A stretch of DNA of 18,859 nucleotides from positions 1-18,859 of the forward strand of contig DATBIY010000074.1 in NCBI GenBank assembly GCA_036556695.1, in the 5' to 3' direction. Under the pieces are notes generated by a model. The model was not told the DNA's origin and ran no database searches. It was given only the letters and a program-made list of their open reading frames with translations. This document shows positions 8,381 to 18,673 of this stretch, piece after piece; positions within the stretch are counted from its first letter, which is position 1; every line of letters begins with the position of its first letter. Origin of the DNA: DASSCW01 sp036556695. GTDB taxonomy: Bacteria; Chloroflexota; Limnocylindria; QHBO01. Position numbers and translations under genes: made by a program.

Positions 8381-8401
8381 CAGCCCAATGTGCGTGGGCT
8401 G
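8381..8401. repeat. Hairpin/inverted repeat in the gdhA-kinase divergent spacer
   Basis: CAGCCCA and TGGGCTG form perfect 7-bp arms around a 7-nt loop, between two divergent genes. With neither gene ending here, it is more likely an operator or mRNA leader structure of gdhA than a terminator. Confidence 0.35.
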
Positions 8402-8462
8402 CCTAGCAATCCACATGGCGGAACCTGAACCGCGAATGAACGCGGCCCGCGCAGCGGCCACC

Positions 8463-8468
8463 TATCCT
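8463..8468 (+). promoter_or_regulatory. -10 element, leaderless promoter of the kinase-regulator operon
   Basis: TATCCT ends seven nucleotides before the GTG at 8476. No ribosome site is present. The same hexamer precedes the 186-aa gene at 5295. Confidence 0.55.
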
Positions 8469-8475
8469 CAGCAGC

Positions 8476-9449
8476 GTGAAATCCGCCGCTGAGCTGGACA
8501 CGCTGCTGGCCGTGCCGCTGGTCGCGCTGCTCCCCGAGCCGCGCACCGCTGAGACGGTCAGCGCAGCCGCCAGCGAGGACGGGCTGTCGCTGTCGCCCCA
8601 GCGCGCCGAGAGACTGCTCGACCGGCTGGTTGAGCTGGGACTGGCCCGGCCAGTGGCGGCCAGGGGGGAGCGCGCCTACGTGGCCACCTCGCTCGGCCAG
8701 CGCATGGCCGCCTCCCTGGCCGGCACGAAGCCGCAGCTGGCCGACGCGCTGGCCGAGCTGGAGCGGCTGCGCAGCGACCTGTTGGCAACCATCGGCCACG
8801 AGATGCGCACTCCGCTGACCTCCATCCGTACCAGCGTGGGCCTGCTGCTGGACCCCGGCCTGGCGCCCAGCGAGGAGCAGCGACAGCAGCTGCTGACGAC
8901 CATCGCCCGCAGCGCGGATCGCATGCAGCGCCTGGTGGGCGACCTGCTGGACTACTCGCGGCTGCGGGCCGGCGGGGTGGAGCTCACCCGCGTGCCCATG
9001 GACGCACGCGAGGTGGCGCGCGAGGTCAGCCTGGCCATCGAGCCGCTGGTGACAGCCCGCGAGCAGACGTTCCGCGTGGACCTGCCGCCAGGGCCGGTCC
9101 GGCTGACCGGCGACCGGCCTCGCCTGGAGCAGGCGCTGCTCAACCTGGTCAGCAACGCGCAGAAGTTCACGCCATCCGGGGCCGAGTTCGCGCTGCGCCT
9201 GACCGCTGACGAGCAGGTGGTGCGCTGGGCGGTCGAGGATCGCGGTCCCGGCATCTCCGCCGAAGAGCGGACCCGCCTGTTCGAGCGCTTCTTCGTCGGA
9301 GCCGGCGATCGCGGCGGGCGGTCGCGAGGGATCGGCCTTGGGCTGCCGACCGCCCTGGCCATCGCGCAGGCGCATGGCGGCGACATCGAGGTCGACAGCC
9401 AGGTCGGCCGGGGCAGCACCTTCACCCTGGTCATCCCGAGGGGCGGCGC

Positions 9450-9453
<4 letters not shown>
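8476..9453 (+). CDS. Soluble histidine kinase with winged-helix-like N-terminal domain
   Basis: The 325-aa protein has a HisKA dimerisation/phosphoacceptor domain with His108 in IGHEMRTPL (106-114). Its HATPase domain shows the N-box NLVSNAQKF (223-231), G1 DRGPGI (255-260) and G2 GIGLGL (285-290). Residues 1-85 contain no membrane segment, PAS or GAF domain. The order helix (ELDTLLAVPLVALLP), helix (TAETVSAAAS), helix (SPQRAERLLDRLVELGLARPV) and strand-turn-strand (ARGERAYVATSLGQRMAASL) reads like a winged helix-turn-helix. An unusual possibility is a kinase that contacts DNA or uses this fold as a sensor. GTG is favoured by the leaderless promoter. The gene overlaps its response regulator by ATGA. 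Confidence 0.88.
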
Positions 9454-10135
<682 letters not shown>

Positions 10136-10139
<4 letters not shown>

Positions 10140-10534
10140 TCCGGCGGCTCCAGGTAGGTGCTCTGGTCCCCGATGGCCAGCCAGCGCTCACCGTCGAAGG
10201 TGTAGGTCACCCCCACCAGCGCCCGCTGGTGGTAGCCGATGGACGGCACGTCGTACGTCGCGTCGTACAGGATGAAGGCCGATCGGCAGCCGTCCACGAT
10301 GCGGTACCGCTCCGCCCAGGCCCACACCGCCTGGCGCTTGGCAAAGTGGCTGTCCAGCGCCTCCATGATGGCGTCGATACCCACCAGCTGCCTCCCGACG
10401 GGCGAGATGGTGATGGCGTTGGGGTGGTGGACCGAACGGAACGTTTCGCGGTCGAAGTCGCGGAATGACTCCATGTCGGTGCGCTGCGCCTCCTCGAAGA
10501 GCTGCGCGCAGCGGTCGTGGTCCGAGATCGCCAA
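10136..10534 (-). CDS. NTF2/SnoaL-like protein (DUF4440-type)
   Basis: The 132-aa sequence looks like a cone-shaped NTF2-like fold. An N-terminal helix pair (CAQLFEEAQRTDMESFRDFDRETF) leads to a central HHPNAITISPVGRQLVGIDAIMEALDSHFAKR segment. The strands that follow end in VGVTYTFDGERWLAIGDQSTYLEPP. Members include polyketide cyclases, small hydrolases and non-catalytic ligand binders, so no reaction is assigned. The TTG start is supported by AGGAGG five nucleotides upstream. The gene lies 25 nt downstream of the UvrA-type gene and is probably co-transcribed, which would link it to the same stress or drug response. Confidence 0.8.
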
Positions 10535-10559
10535 GGCCCCCTCCTGTCGTTGAGCGGCT

Positions 10560-12920
<2,361 letters not shown>

Positions 12921-12956
12921 CAACCGTCCTGCGTGGTCCTGTGCGGGCTGCCACCC

Positions 12957-12962
12957 ATGCTA
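12957..12962 (-). promoter_or_regulatory. Candidate -10 element for the UvrA-type gene
   Basis: TAGCAT reads on the minus strand about 37-42 nt upstream of the start codon, giving a short leader that contains the AGGA ribosome site. No convincing -35 is seen. Confidence 0.35.
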
Positions 12963-13012
12963 GCGGGCCAGCCACGCCATCGGCTTCTCCGATCCTGCTC
13001 GAGCGTCAGCAG

Positions 13013-13018
13013 TAAGGT
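13013..13018 (+). promoter_or_regulatory. -10 element, leaderless promoter of the AraC-type regulator
   Basis: TAAGGT ends seven nucleotides before the GTG at 13026, again without a ribosome site. Confidence 0.5.
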
Positions 13019-13025
13019 GTGCGCC

Positions 13026-13445
<420 letters not shown>

Positions 13446-13455
13446 GCTTCCGTCC

Positions 13456-13878
13456 ATGGACGTCAAGTTGGATGCCTGCTTCCTGTCGGTGGACGATCAC
13501 GAGAAGGCGATCGCGTTCTATCGCGACGCGCTGGGATTCGAGGTCCGGAACGATGTCAGCGCCTACGGCATGCGCTGGGTCACGGTCGGACCGCCGTCGC
13601 AGCCCGACATCAACATCGTGCTGGAGCCGCCGGCCGCGGACCCCGGCATCTCGGACGAGGACCGCCGAGCCCTGAGCGACCTGCTGGCCAAGGGCCTGCT
13701 GCGCGGCCTGAACTTCCGGACGGCCGATATCGACGCCGCATTCGACCGCGTAGTCGCCACCGGTGCTGAGGTCATCCAGGAGCCGATGGACCAGATCTAC
13801 GGCCGCGACTGCGCCTTCCGCGACCCGGCCGGCAACCAAATCCGGATCATCCAGTCCAGGGACCAGGCGCGCGACTGA
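13456..13878 (+). CDS. VOC-family (glyoxalase/bleomycin-resistance-like) protein, metal ligands absent
   Basis: Two beta-alpha-beta-beta-beta modules are visible in 140 aa: LDACFLSVDDHEKAIAFYRDALGFEV (5-30) and LNFRTADIDAAFDRVVATGAEVIQEP (about 84-110), ending DCAFRDPAGNQIRII. At the usual first ligand position the sequence has LDACFLSV rather than a His, and the final strand has IRII instead of a ligand Glu. A metal-dependent reaction is therefore unlikely, and a drug-binding or sequestering role like that of bleomycin-resistance proteins is more plausible. The stop codon overlaps the start of the MFS gene (TGATG), coupling the two, which supports a bind-and-export pairing. Confidence 0.88.
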   Translation: MDVKLDACFLSVDDHEKAIAFYRDALGFEVRNDVSAYGMRWVTVGPPSQPDINIVLEPPAADPGISDEDRRALSDLLAKGLLRGLNFRTADIDAAFDRVVATGAEVIQEPMDQIYGRDCAFRDPAGNQIRIIQSRDQARD

Positions 13879-15128
13879 TGCCGCGTCCGCGCGTCCCACA
13901 GGCCTACCGCCAGCTGCTGGCGCGGCGCGAGATCCGGCTGCTGCTGGCCGGCCTGGGCGTCTCGTCGCTGGGCGACGGCATCAGCACCGTCACCATCGCC
14001 TGGCTGGCGGTCGGCATCGCGCCGGCCGGCCTGCTGGGCCTGTACGTCGGCCTGGCGGTGGCTGCCTACACCCTGCCGGGCGTCATCGGCGCGCTGACCT
14101 TCGGCCGCTTCCTGCGCGGCCGGCCGGCGCGGACGCTGGTCCTGGTGCACGCCATCCTGCGCGCCGGCTCGCTGAGCGCCATCGCGCTGCTGGCGCTGTT
14201 CGGCGCGCTGACGCCGCCAGTCTACGTCCTGCTGCTCGCCACCTCCTCGTTGATGGCGGCATGGGGCAACGCTGGCGAGTACACGATGCTCTCCGCGCTG
14301 GCCGGCGCCAGCAGCCGTTTCGCCGTCAACTCGCTGGCCAGCGCCCAGACGTCGCTGGCCTTCATCGTCGGTCCGCTGCTGGCCGGTACGCTGTTGGCCA
14401 TCCTCAGTCCCGGATGGCTGCTGCTGGCCGATGCGCTGACGTTCGCCTTCCTGGGCGCGGCAGCCTGGCTGACGCGCACCGACGCCGGCGCCGGCGACGG
14501 GCCGGTGGACATGCAGGCGGCCGAGTCCGGCTTCCGGCTGCTGCGCCGCCGCGACCTGCTGAGCCTCACCGTGCTGACCTGGTTGTTCTTCCTCCTGTAC
14601 GGGCCGGTCGAGGTGGCGCTGCCGGTGTACGTGGCCGAGGACGTCGGCGCGTCCGCGCAGCTGCTGGCCGCCTACTGGACCGCCTTCGGCGTCGGCGCGC
14701 TGGTGTCGATCCTCCTTACCGGCGCCCTGCGGGCCGGAAACATGCGGCGTATCGCGCTGCTCATCGTGGCCGGCTGGGGGGCCTGCCTGATCCCGTTTGC
14801 CGGCGCGCCGATCCCGGTCACCGTCGCCTTCTTCGCGATCGGCGGGATCGTGTACGGCCCGTTCGTGCCGCTCACCTACTCCATCTACCAGTCGGCCACG
14901 ACCGAGCGCAACCTGCCCTCCCTGCTCGCCGCGCGCAGCGCCCTGATGCTGGTCTCGACCCCGCTTGGCACCGCGCTCGGCGGTCCACTGGTGGGCGCGC
15001 TCGGCGGCCGCGGGACGCTGCTGTGGTCAGGTATCGCGACCGTGGTGCTGGCCGTGGCCGGAGCGATTGCCTGGCGCGAGCGGACCCAGGCGCCGACGGG
15101 CCAGCTGCTGGACCGCCACAGCACCTGA
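13878..15128 (+). CDS. Major facilitator superfamily transporter
   Basis: The 416-aa protein has about twelve hydrophobic segments, starting with LLLAGLGVSSLGDGISTVTIAWLAV (21-45). A basic loop follows helix two (GRFLRGRPAR), and a charged central loop (LTRTDAGAGDGPVDMQAAESGFRLLRRRDL, about 198-227) divides the two six-helix halves. The overall pattern, including the R-x-I-R-x-L-L-x-x-L-G-V-S-x-L-G-D start, is that of MFS exporters of the macrolide/multidrug type; the substrate is not known. It is translationally coupled to the VOC protein by TGATG, with AraC upstream, so a regulated efflux unit is likely. Confidence 0.9.
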   Translation: MPRPRVPQAYRQLLARREIRLLLAGLGVSSLGDGISTVTIAWLAVGIAPAGLLGLYVGLAVAAYTLPGVIGALTFGRFLRGRPARTLVLVHAILRAGSLSAIALLALFGALTPPVYVLLLATSSLMAAWGNAGEYTMLSALAGASSRFAVNSLASAQTSLAFIVGPLLAGTLLAILSPGWLLLADALTFAFLGAAAWLTRTDAGAGDGPVDMQAAESGFRLLRRRDLLSLTVLTWLFFLLYGPVEVALPVYVAEDVGASAQLLAAYWTAFGVGALVSILLTGALRAGNMRRIALLIVAGWGACLIPFAGAPIPVTVAFFAIGGIVYGPFVPLTYSIYQSATTERNLPSLLAARSALMLVSTPLGTALGGPLVGALGGRGTLLWSGIATVVLAVAGAIAWRERTQAPTGQLLDRHST

Positions 15129-15143
15129 GCGGCCGACCCGTAG

Positions 15144-15149
15144 TAGGGT
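15144..15149 (+). promoter_or_regulatory. -10 element, leaderless promoter of the DUF4342-VOC pair
   Basis: TAGGGT ends six nucleotides before the ATG at 15156. It lies in the 27-nt gap after the MFS stop codon. Confidence 0.5.
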
Positions 15150-15155
15150 TTGGCC

Positions 15156-15455
15156 ATGGACCAGCAAGCACAGCAAACACAACGAACCCAGGAGTTCACC
15201 CTCAACGGCGACCAGGTGGTGGCCAAGGTCAAGGAGCTGATCAACGAGGGCAACGTCCGCCGCCTGATCATCAAGAGCGAGGACGGCCGCACCATGTTCG
15301 AGGTGCCGCTCACGCTGGGCGTCATCGGCGCGGCACTGCTGCCGGTCTTCGCGGCAATAGGTGCCGCCGCGGCACTGGCCACGCGTTGCACCATCGTGGT
15401 CGAGCGCTTCACGCCCGATGATGGTGCCGATGCGGACGGCGGCGAGTCGGCCTGA
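15156..15455 (+). CDS. DUF4342-like small membrane-associated protein
   Basis: The 99-aa protein has a Gln-rich N-terminus, then FTLNGDQVVAKVKELINEGNVRRLIIKSEDGRTMFEVPLTLGVIG (14-58). This resembles the DUF4342 pattern, in which a small helix with EGNVRR leads to strands and an EPLT motif. A hydrophobic Ala/Gly segment follows (VIGAALLPVFAAIGAAAALATRC, 56-78), then VVERF and an acidic tail. It probably binds or spans the membrane once. The function of the family is unknown. A TTG two codons upstream is possible, but the ATG is preferred because of the leaderless promoter. It is coupled to the next gene by TGATG. Confidence 0.85.
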   Translation: MDQQAQQTQRTQEFTLNGDQVVAKVKELINEGNVRRLIIKSEDGRTMFEVPLTLGVIGAALLPVFAAIGAAAALATRCTIVVERFTPDDGADADGGESA

Positions 15456-15919
15456 TGACGAGCGCAGCGACATCGGCCAAGGCCGGGATCCTGAACTTCG
15501 ACCACGTCGGCATCACCGTCGACGACATCGACAAGGTGGCTGACTTCTTCATCAGCCTGGGCTTCGAGACCGAGGGGCGCTCGCCCATGGAGGGTGAGTT
15601 CCTGGACACGGTCGTCGGGATGTCCGACGCCCAGACCGAGATCGTCATGCTGCGGCCTCCGGGCGGCGGCACGATGCTCGAGCTCGGCAAGTTCGTGCGC
15701 CCCGCGTCGAAGCCCGGCACGCCTGACGCCCCCGAGAACGAGATGGGGCTGCGCAACGTCGCCTTCGAGGTCACTGGACTGGACGAGATCCTCGAGCGCC
15801 TGGCGGCGGACGGCTACCACCCGATCGGCGGCGTAGGCGAGTGGGAGGGCATCTGGCGCATGGCGCACGTGCGCGGGCCGGAGGGCCTGATCGTGGCCCT
15901 GGCCGAGCGCATCGGCTGA
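15455..15919 (+). CDS. VOC-family (glyoxalase-like) protein
   Basis: The 154-aa sequence has two VOC modules, FDHVGITVDDIDKVADFFISLGFE (15-38) and LRNVAFEVTGLDEILERLAADGYHPIGG (99-126). His17 and Glu76 (TMLELGKF) occupy usual metal-ligand positions of the first module. The second-module His is replaced by Asn101, and the last strand reads LIVALAERIG with Glu151, so metal binding is uncertain. It resembles dioxygenase, epimerase or lactoylglutathione-lyase-like proteins; no substrate can be assigned. It is translationally coupled to the DUF4342-like gene and convergent with the metallo-hydrolase. Confidence 0.9.
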   Translation: MTSAATSAKAGILNFDHVGITVDDIDKVADFFISLGFETEGRSPMEGEFLDTVVGMSDAQTEIVMLRPPGGGTMLELGKFVRPASKPGTPDAPENEMGLRNVAFEVTGLDEILERLAADGYHPIGGVGEWEGIWRMAHVRGPEGLIVALAERIG

Positions 15920-15943
15920 TCCTCCGCTGCGCTCGCTCAGCCG
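15904..15943. terminator. Nested inverted repeats between convergent genes
   Basis: Two inverted repeats interlock across the 17-nt gap between convergent stops. CGAGCGCA/TGCGCTCG (15904-15911 with 15928-15935) and CGGCTGA/TCAGCCG (15913-15919 with 15937-15943) could form alternative stems. Each arm of the second contains one of the two TGA stops. There is no T-tract, so an intrinsic terminator is only suggested. Confidence 0.35.
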
Positions 15944-16749
15944 GGCGTCCGCTGGCCCAGCTGCTCCACCTGCCAGGCTGCCACGTCCGGCAGCCAGCCC
16001 GCGCCAAATGCTGCGTCCGGGGCGATGCGTGGGTCATCAGGCACCCGCCCGTCAGTCAGGGCAGTGACATAGGCGCGGTCCTTGGCGATCCGCGCGCGAA
16101 GCTGATCTGCATCCCCCACCGACCCGTGACCCGGGATCACGAAGCCAACCCCGTCCGCCACCGACTCGAGCAGTTCCAGCCCGGCGAGGTAATCCCCGAT
16201 CGGATCGGAGGCGTCCAGGTCGGGCATCGGGATCATGCTGTCGGACAGCATGTCGCCGGCGACCAGGACGCCCTGCTCCTCGATGAGCAGCGCGGCGTGC
16301 CCCTGGGCGTGCGCCGGGTGCTCCAGGATCCGAGCCGCCGGACCGTCCCAGGGGATCTGCGTGGCCTCGTGCGGCAGGCCGGTGAGGCGGCCGAAAAGGC
16401 CCAGCTGCACCTCGCCGGCGATCTCGGGCGGCAACGCCTCCGCGACCTCGGCCTGCCAAGCGGCCCTGACCAGCAGGTCGGCCATGAACGCCGCGCCGCC
16501 GGCCGTGGCGTAGCGCGGCCCGTCGCCCAGGTCCGCGTGCCAGAGGACGTGATCCCAATCGGGATGGGTGGAGAAGCCGGCCACGACGGGCTGGCCCCGC
16601 TGGCGGAGGTCATCCGCCAGGCAGGCCATCTCGCCGCTGGTGATGCCGGGGTCGACGAGCAGCACGCCGGCCCCGCCCACCACCACGCTGTTGTTCTGCA
16701 GCAACTCGCTGTGGTGGACAAGCACACGGTCCGCGACCTGCCTCAGCAT
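15937..16749 (-). CDS. Metallo-beta-lactamase-fold hydrolase with altered metal motif
   Basis: The 270-aa protein has the fold landmarks: the VLLVDPGI strand (29-36), THPDWDH (61-67), HAQGH (147-151), AGD (164-166) and the terminal PGHGS (206-210). In the classical HxHxDH motif the second His is Asp here (H62-P-D64-W-D66-H67). That leaves His62, Asp66, His67, His151, Asp166 and His208, so metal binding is likely but its geometry or metal may differ. Substrate is unknown; such proteins hydrolyse esters, lactones or thioesters. The ATG is supported by GGAG seven nucleotides upstream. It is the third gene of the ArsR-SRPBCC operon and lies 25 nt downstream of the SRPBCC stop. Confidence 0.88.
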   Translation of the reverse strand: MLRQVADRVLVHHSELLQNNSVVVGGAGVLLVDPGITSGEMACLADDLRQRGQPVVAGFSTHPDWDHVLWHADLGDGPRYATAGGAAFMADLLVRAAWQAEVAEALPPEIAGEVQLGLFGRLTGLPHEATQIPWDGPAARILEHPAHAQGHAALLIEEQGVLVAGDMLSDSMIPMPDLDASDPIGDYLAGLELLESVADGVGFVIPGHGSVGDADQLRARIAKDRAYVTALTDGRVPDDPRIAPDAAFGAGWLPDVAAWQVEQLGQRTPG

Positions 16750-16774
16750 CGGCCTGCTCCGATGACCGCCCGCT

Positions 16775-17287
16775 TCATGCGGCATCCATGGTGGCGAGCA
16801 GGTCCTCCAGCTGCTGGAGCGATTCCGGCATGGCGTAGATGCCCGCCGAACCGGAGGCGATCTCGGCGTCCAATGCCTCCTTCGAGGCATACAGCTCGTG
16901 GACGGTCACCAGCGTCACGGCGTCCGTCTCCTCGAAGGTCACGGTCGTGATCTGCTCGCCCTCGGCCTCGTCATTCGTCCAGACCAGCCGCGAGTGCGGC
17001 GTGACCTCCAGGTATCGGCCGAAGAACTCCATGGTCGAGCCCTCGTAGCCGAACACCAGGCGATAGCGTTCGCCGACGCGCGCATCCATCTCGCACGACA
17101 GCAGCGTGATGGGATATGACTTCGGCACCCACCACTGCTTGAACAGCTCGGCGTTGGTCCAGGCCTCGAACACGAGGCGAGCGGGGCCCTTGACCGTTCG
17201 GGCGACGACCAGCTCGCGATCGGATGTGCGCTCGACGGTCGCGCTGTCACCCATCAGCCTGGCCTCATTCACGGTTGCGGCGTCCAT
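16775..17287 (-). CDS. SRPBCC/AHSA1-domain protein
   Basis: The 170-aa protein has the AHSA1-like START/Bet v1 fold: the conserved RELVVARTVKGPARLVFEAWTNAELFKQWWVP (24-55), a strand region CEMDARVGERYRLVFGYEG, FFGRYLEVTPHSRLVWTND and the C-terminal helix ESLQQLEDLLATMDA. The fold forms a hydrophobic cavity and usually binds small hydrophobic ligands; members frequently sit next to ArsR regulators, as here. AAGGAG lies seven nucleotides before ATG at 17287, and the start overlaps the end of arsR by 23 nt. No catalytic role is assigned. Confidence 0.92.
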   Translation of the reverse strand: MDAATVNEARLMGDSATVERTSDRELVVARTVKGPARLVFEAWTNAELFKQWWVPKSYPITLLSCEMDARVGERYRLVFGYEGSTMEFFGRYLEVTPHSRLVWTNDEAEGEQITTVTFEETDAVTLVTVHELYASKEALDAEIASGSAGIYAMPESLQQLEDLLATMDAA

Positions 17288-17630
17288 GATGCTTCTCCTT
17301 GCGTTCGAGTTCCCTGACGATGTGGTCCAGGCCCTGGAAGCGCGCTTCCCACAGCTGGCGGTACCGCTCCAGCCAGGCGGCCTCCTCCGCCAGCCGGTCC
17401 GGGCCGAGGCTGCAGGTCCGCACCCGGCCCACCTTGCGGGTGACCACCAGGTTGGCGCGCTCCAGGACGCGCACGTGCTTGCGCATGCCGGTGAGCGTCA
17501 TGTGGAACTCATCGGCGAGGTCCGTGATCGAGGCGTCGGTGCGTCCCAGCCGCTCCAGCACGCCGCGTCGCGTGGCGTCAGACAGAGCGGCGAATGACGC
17601 GCCGAGTCCGCCAAGTGGATACTGAACCAT
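17265..17630 (-). CDS. ArsR-family winged-helix regulator
   Basis: The 121-aa protein has an ArsR-type winged helix (about 8-85): FAALSDATRRGVLERLGRTDASITDLADEFHMTLTGMRKHVRVLERANLVVTRKVGRVRTCSL. A long C-terminal helix follows, AWLERYRQLWEARFQGLDHIVRELERK. No cysteine pair for metal sensing is present, so it is probably not an arsenic sensor but the subtype that accompanies SRPBCC proteins, whose inducer is usually unknown. It heads the operon with the SRPBCC and hydrolase genes. The ATG is seven nucleotides after TATACT and lies inside a palindrome, which suggests autorepression. Confidence 0.93.
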   Translation of the reverse strand: MVQYPLGGLGASFAALSDATRRGVLERLGRTDASITDLADEFHMTLTGMRKHVRVLERANLVVTRKVGRVRTCSLGPDRLAEEAAWLERYRQLWEARFQGLDHIVRELERKEKHHGRRNRE

Positions 17631-17642
17631 GTAGTTCAGTAT
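17619..17642. promoter_or_regulatory. ArsR operator, 9-bp inverted repeat over the arsR start
   Basis: ATACTGAAC and GTTCAGTAT are perfect 9-bp arms separated by CATGTA. The 24-bp site covers the start codon and most of the -10 element (TATACT, 17643-17638) of the ArsR gene, so bound ArsR would block the promoter and the start together. No other copy was seen in the window. Confidence 0.75.
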
Positions 17643-17643
17643 A
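17638..17643 (-). promoter_or_regulatory. -10 element, leaderless promoter of arsR-SRPBCC-hydrolase operon
   Basis: TATACT is followed by seven nucleotides and the ATG at 17630. TTGCAT sits 16 bp upstream of the -10 as a possible -35. Confidence 0.65.
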
Positions 17644-17707
17644 TACGACCGGCCGATGGATGCAAGCGCCTTCTGACGCTGCTCCCGCGGTCAGGCTCCG
17701 AGGTGGT

Positions 17708-18271
17708 CTAGAGGTTCTCGGCGACCCAGTAGAAGGCCATGAAGACGGCGATGGCGGCGCTCACTGCTGCAAGGGCGAGGTTGAACGCCGGGGCCACCAC
17801 GGTGATCGTCCCCTCCAGACGCCCGTGCTGCCAGCGCGGGACGCTGCGGACGACGGGAACCAGGGCCAGCAGGATGGCCAGGTACGGCGCCAGGACGAAG
17901 ACCGTCTCGCCCAGCGGATGGGTAACGAGCGGCGTCATGGCCGGCTCGATGGCGTCGAACGGTCCAGGCACGCCGATGACGTACTTGAGTAGCGCCGCGC
18001 CGATCAAGATCGCGGTCGGCAGCAGGATCAGCGCGCCGAGCAGGGCGGAGCGCTGCGGGTGGCTGTGCATCGTGTTCCCTCCGGAGGCGACGAGGTCAAG
18101 TGCCCCGCCCGGCGCGCGACGCACCTGGAGCGACAGCCCGTGGCGGGCGACGTCCAGGGCCGCATGCGGCGTGGCGGGCGTGTCGTCGAGGAGCTGGCGG
18201 AACTCGTCGCCGTAGCGCTCCATCCAGGCACGCGGATAGAGCCGCAGCAGGAGCCGGGTGAGCCGCCTCAT
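17708..18271 (-). CDS. Membrane protein partner of PadR (three transmembrane segments)
   Basis: The 187-aa protein has two parts. The N-terminal part (MRRLTRLLLRLYPRAWMERYGDEFRQLLDD, 1-30, extending to about 65) is the basic, amphipathic start often seen at the front of permeases encoded next to PadR regulators. The second part has three hydrophobic segments, about 76-100, 122-141 and 157-183. It is too short to be an ABC permease, so it may be a stripped-down relative, or a sensor or protein partner. Coupled to PadR by an ATGA overlap. A GGAGGG ribosome site lies directly before an internal ATG at 18070, so a shorter membrane-only form starting at residue 68 is possible. Confidence 0.82.
   Translation of the reverse strand: MRRLTRLLLRLYPRAWMERYGDEFRQLLDDTPATPHAALDVARHGLSLQVRRAPGGALDLVASGGNTMHSHPQRSALLGALILLPTAILIGAALLKYVIGVPGPFDAIEPAMTPLVTHPLGETVFVLAPYLAILLALVPVVRSVPRWQHGRLEGTITVVAPAFNLALAAVSAAIAVFMAFYWVAENL
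18077..18082 (-). promoter_or_regulatory. Internal ribosome-binding site inside the PadR-partner gene
   Basis: GGAGGG on the minus strand is followed by six nucleotides and an in-frame ATG (18070-18068, residue Met68). It separates the basic N-terminal segment from the three-helix membrane part of the same reading frame. Confidence 0.4.
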
Positions 18272-18567
18272 GACTGCACCCGGGCCTGGGCGACGTGGGT
18301 GAGGTGCCGCAGCTGGCTCACGCGCTCGTCCAGGTAGTCGGCGCCGGCCCGCGTCATGCGGTATGGGATCCGTCGCTCCTCCGCCGGCATCGGCTCGATC
18401 AGGCGGTCCTGCTCCAGGCGCTCGATCGCGCCGTACAGGGTGCCCGGCCCCAGGCGCTGGCCGGCGAAGGACTGCACGTCGAGCAGGATGGCGTGCCCGT
18501 GCTTCGGGCCGGCCGCCAGGCTGATCAGCACCAGCAGGCTGGGATCGGCGCCGCGTCTTCGGTCCAC
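18268..18567 (-). CDS. PadR-family transcriptional regulator
   Basis: The 99-aa protein is a compact PadR winged helix: SLLVLISLAAGPKHGHAILLDVQSFAGQRLGPGTLYGAIERLEQDRLIEPMPAEERRIPYRMTRAGADYLDERVSQL (10-86). It includes the GPGTLYGAIERLE recognition helix and the RIPYRMTRAG wing that are typical of the family. The C-terminal dimerisation helix is short (PadR-s2 type). GTG at 18567 is chosen because AGGAG lies eight nucleotides upstream; the open frame continues further upstream into the promoter. It heads an operon with the membrane protein (4-nt overlap), and the palindromes over its promoter suggest autoregulation. Confidence 0.92.
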   Translation of the reverse strand: MDRRRGADPSLLVLISLAAGPKHGHAILLDVQSFAGQRLGPGTLYGAIERLEQDRLIEPMPAEERRIPYRMTRAGADYLDERVSQLRHLTHVAQARVQS

Positions 18568-18593
18568 CTTAGTGGCTCCTGCTACGTTATGCG

Positions 18594-18612
18594 TAGTACG
18601 TACTATGTAGTA
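18594..18612. promoter_or_regulatory. Nested palindromic operator over the PadR promoter
   Basis: TAGTACGTACTA (18594-18605) is a perfect 12-bp palindrome, and TACTA-TG-TAGTA (18601-18612) is a second inverted repeat sharing five bases with it. Together they cover the -10 element (18607-18602) and start region of PadR, as expected for autorepression. Confidence 0.65.
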
Positions 18613-18630
18613 GTAGGTACCGCCTGTCAA
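18602..18630 (-). promoter_or_regulatory. Promoter of the padR operon
   Basis: A consensus TTGACA (18630-18625) is followed 17 bp later by CATAGT (18607-18602). The start point would lie near 18595. The leader then carries AGGAG before the GTG start. This is the strongest -35 element in the window. Confidence 0.75.
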
Positions 18631-18673
18631 GAGCGCGCAGCACGACACGGCTGGGAGACAGCCGAGGGGTGGG

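Noticed and set aside
8421..8441. Repeated GAAC units upstream of the kinase
   Set aside because: Three short copies with uneven spacing are too weak to call a binding site.
12979..12993. ATCGG-CTTCT-CCGAT inverted repeat between the UvrA-type and AraC genes
   Set aside because: Arms of five bases are within chance expectation, and position relative to the promoters gives no further support.
13763..15421. 552-aa plus-strand frame overlapping the MFS gene in another frame
   Set aside because: Arg/Pro/Gly-rich composition with no hydrophobic pattern; the MFS frame has twelve helices.
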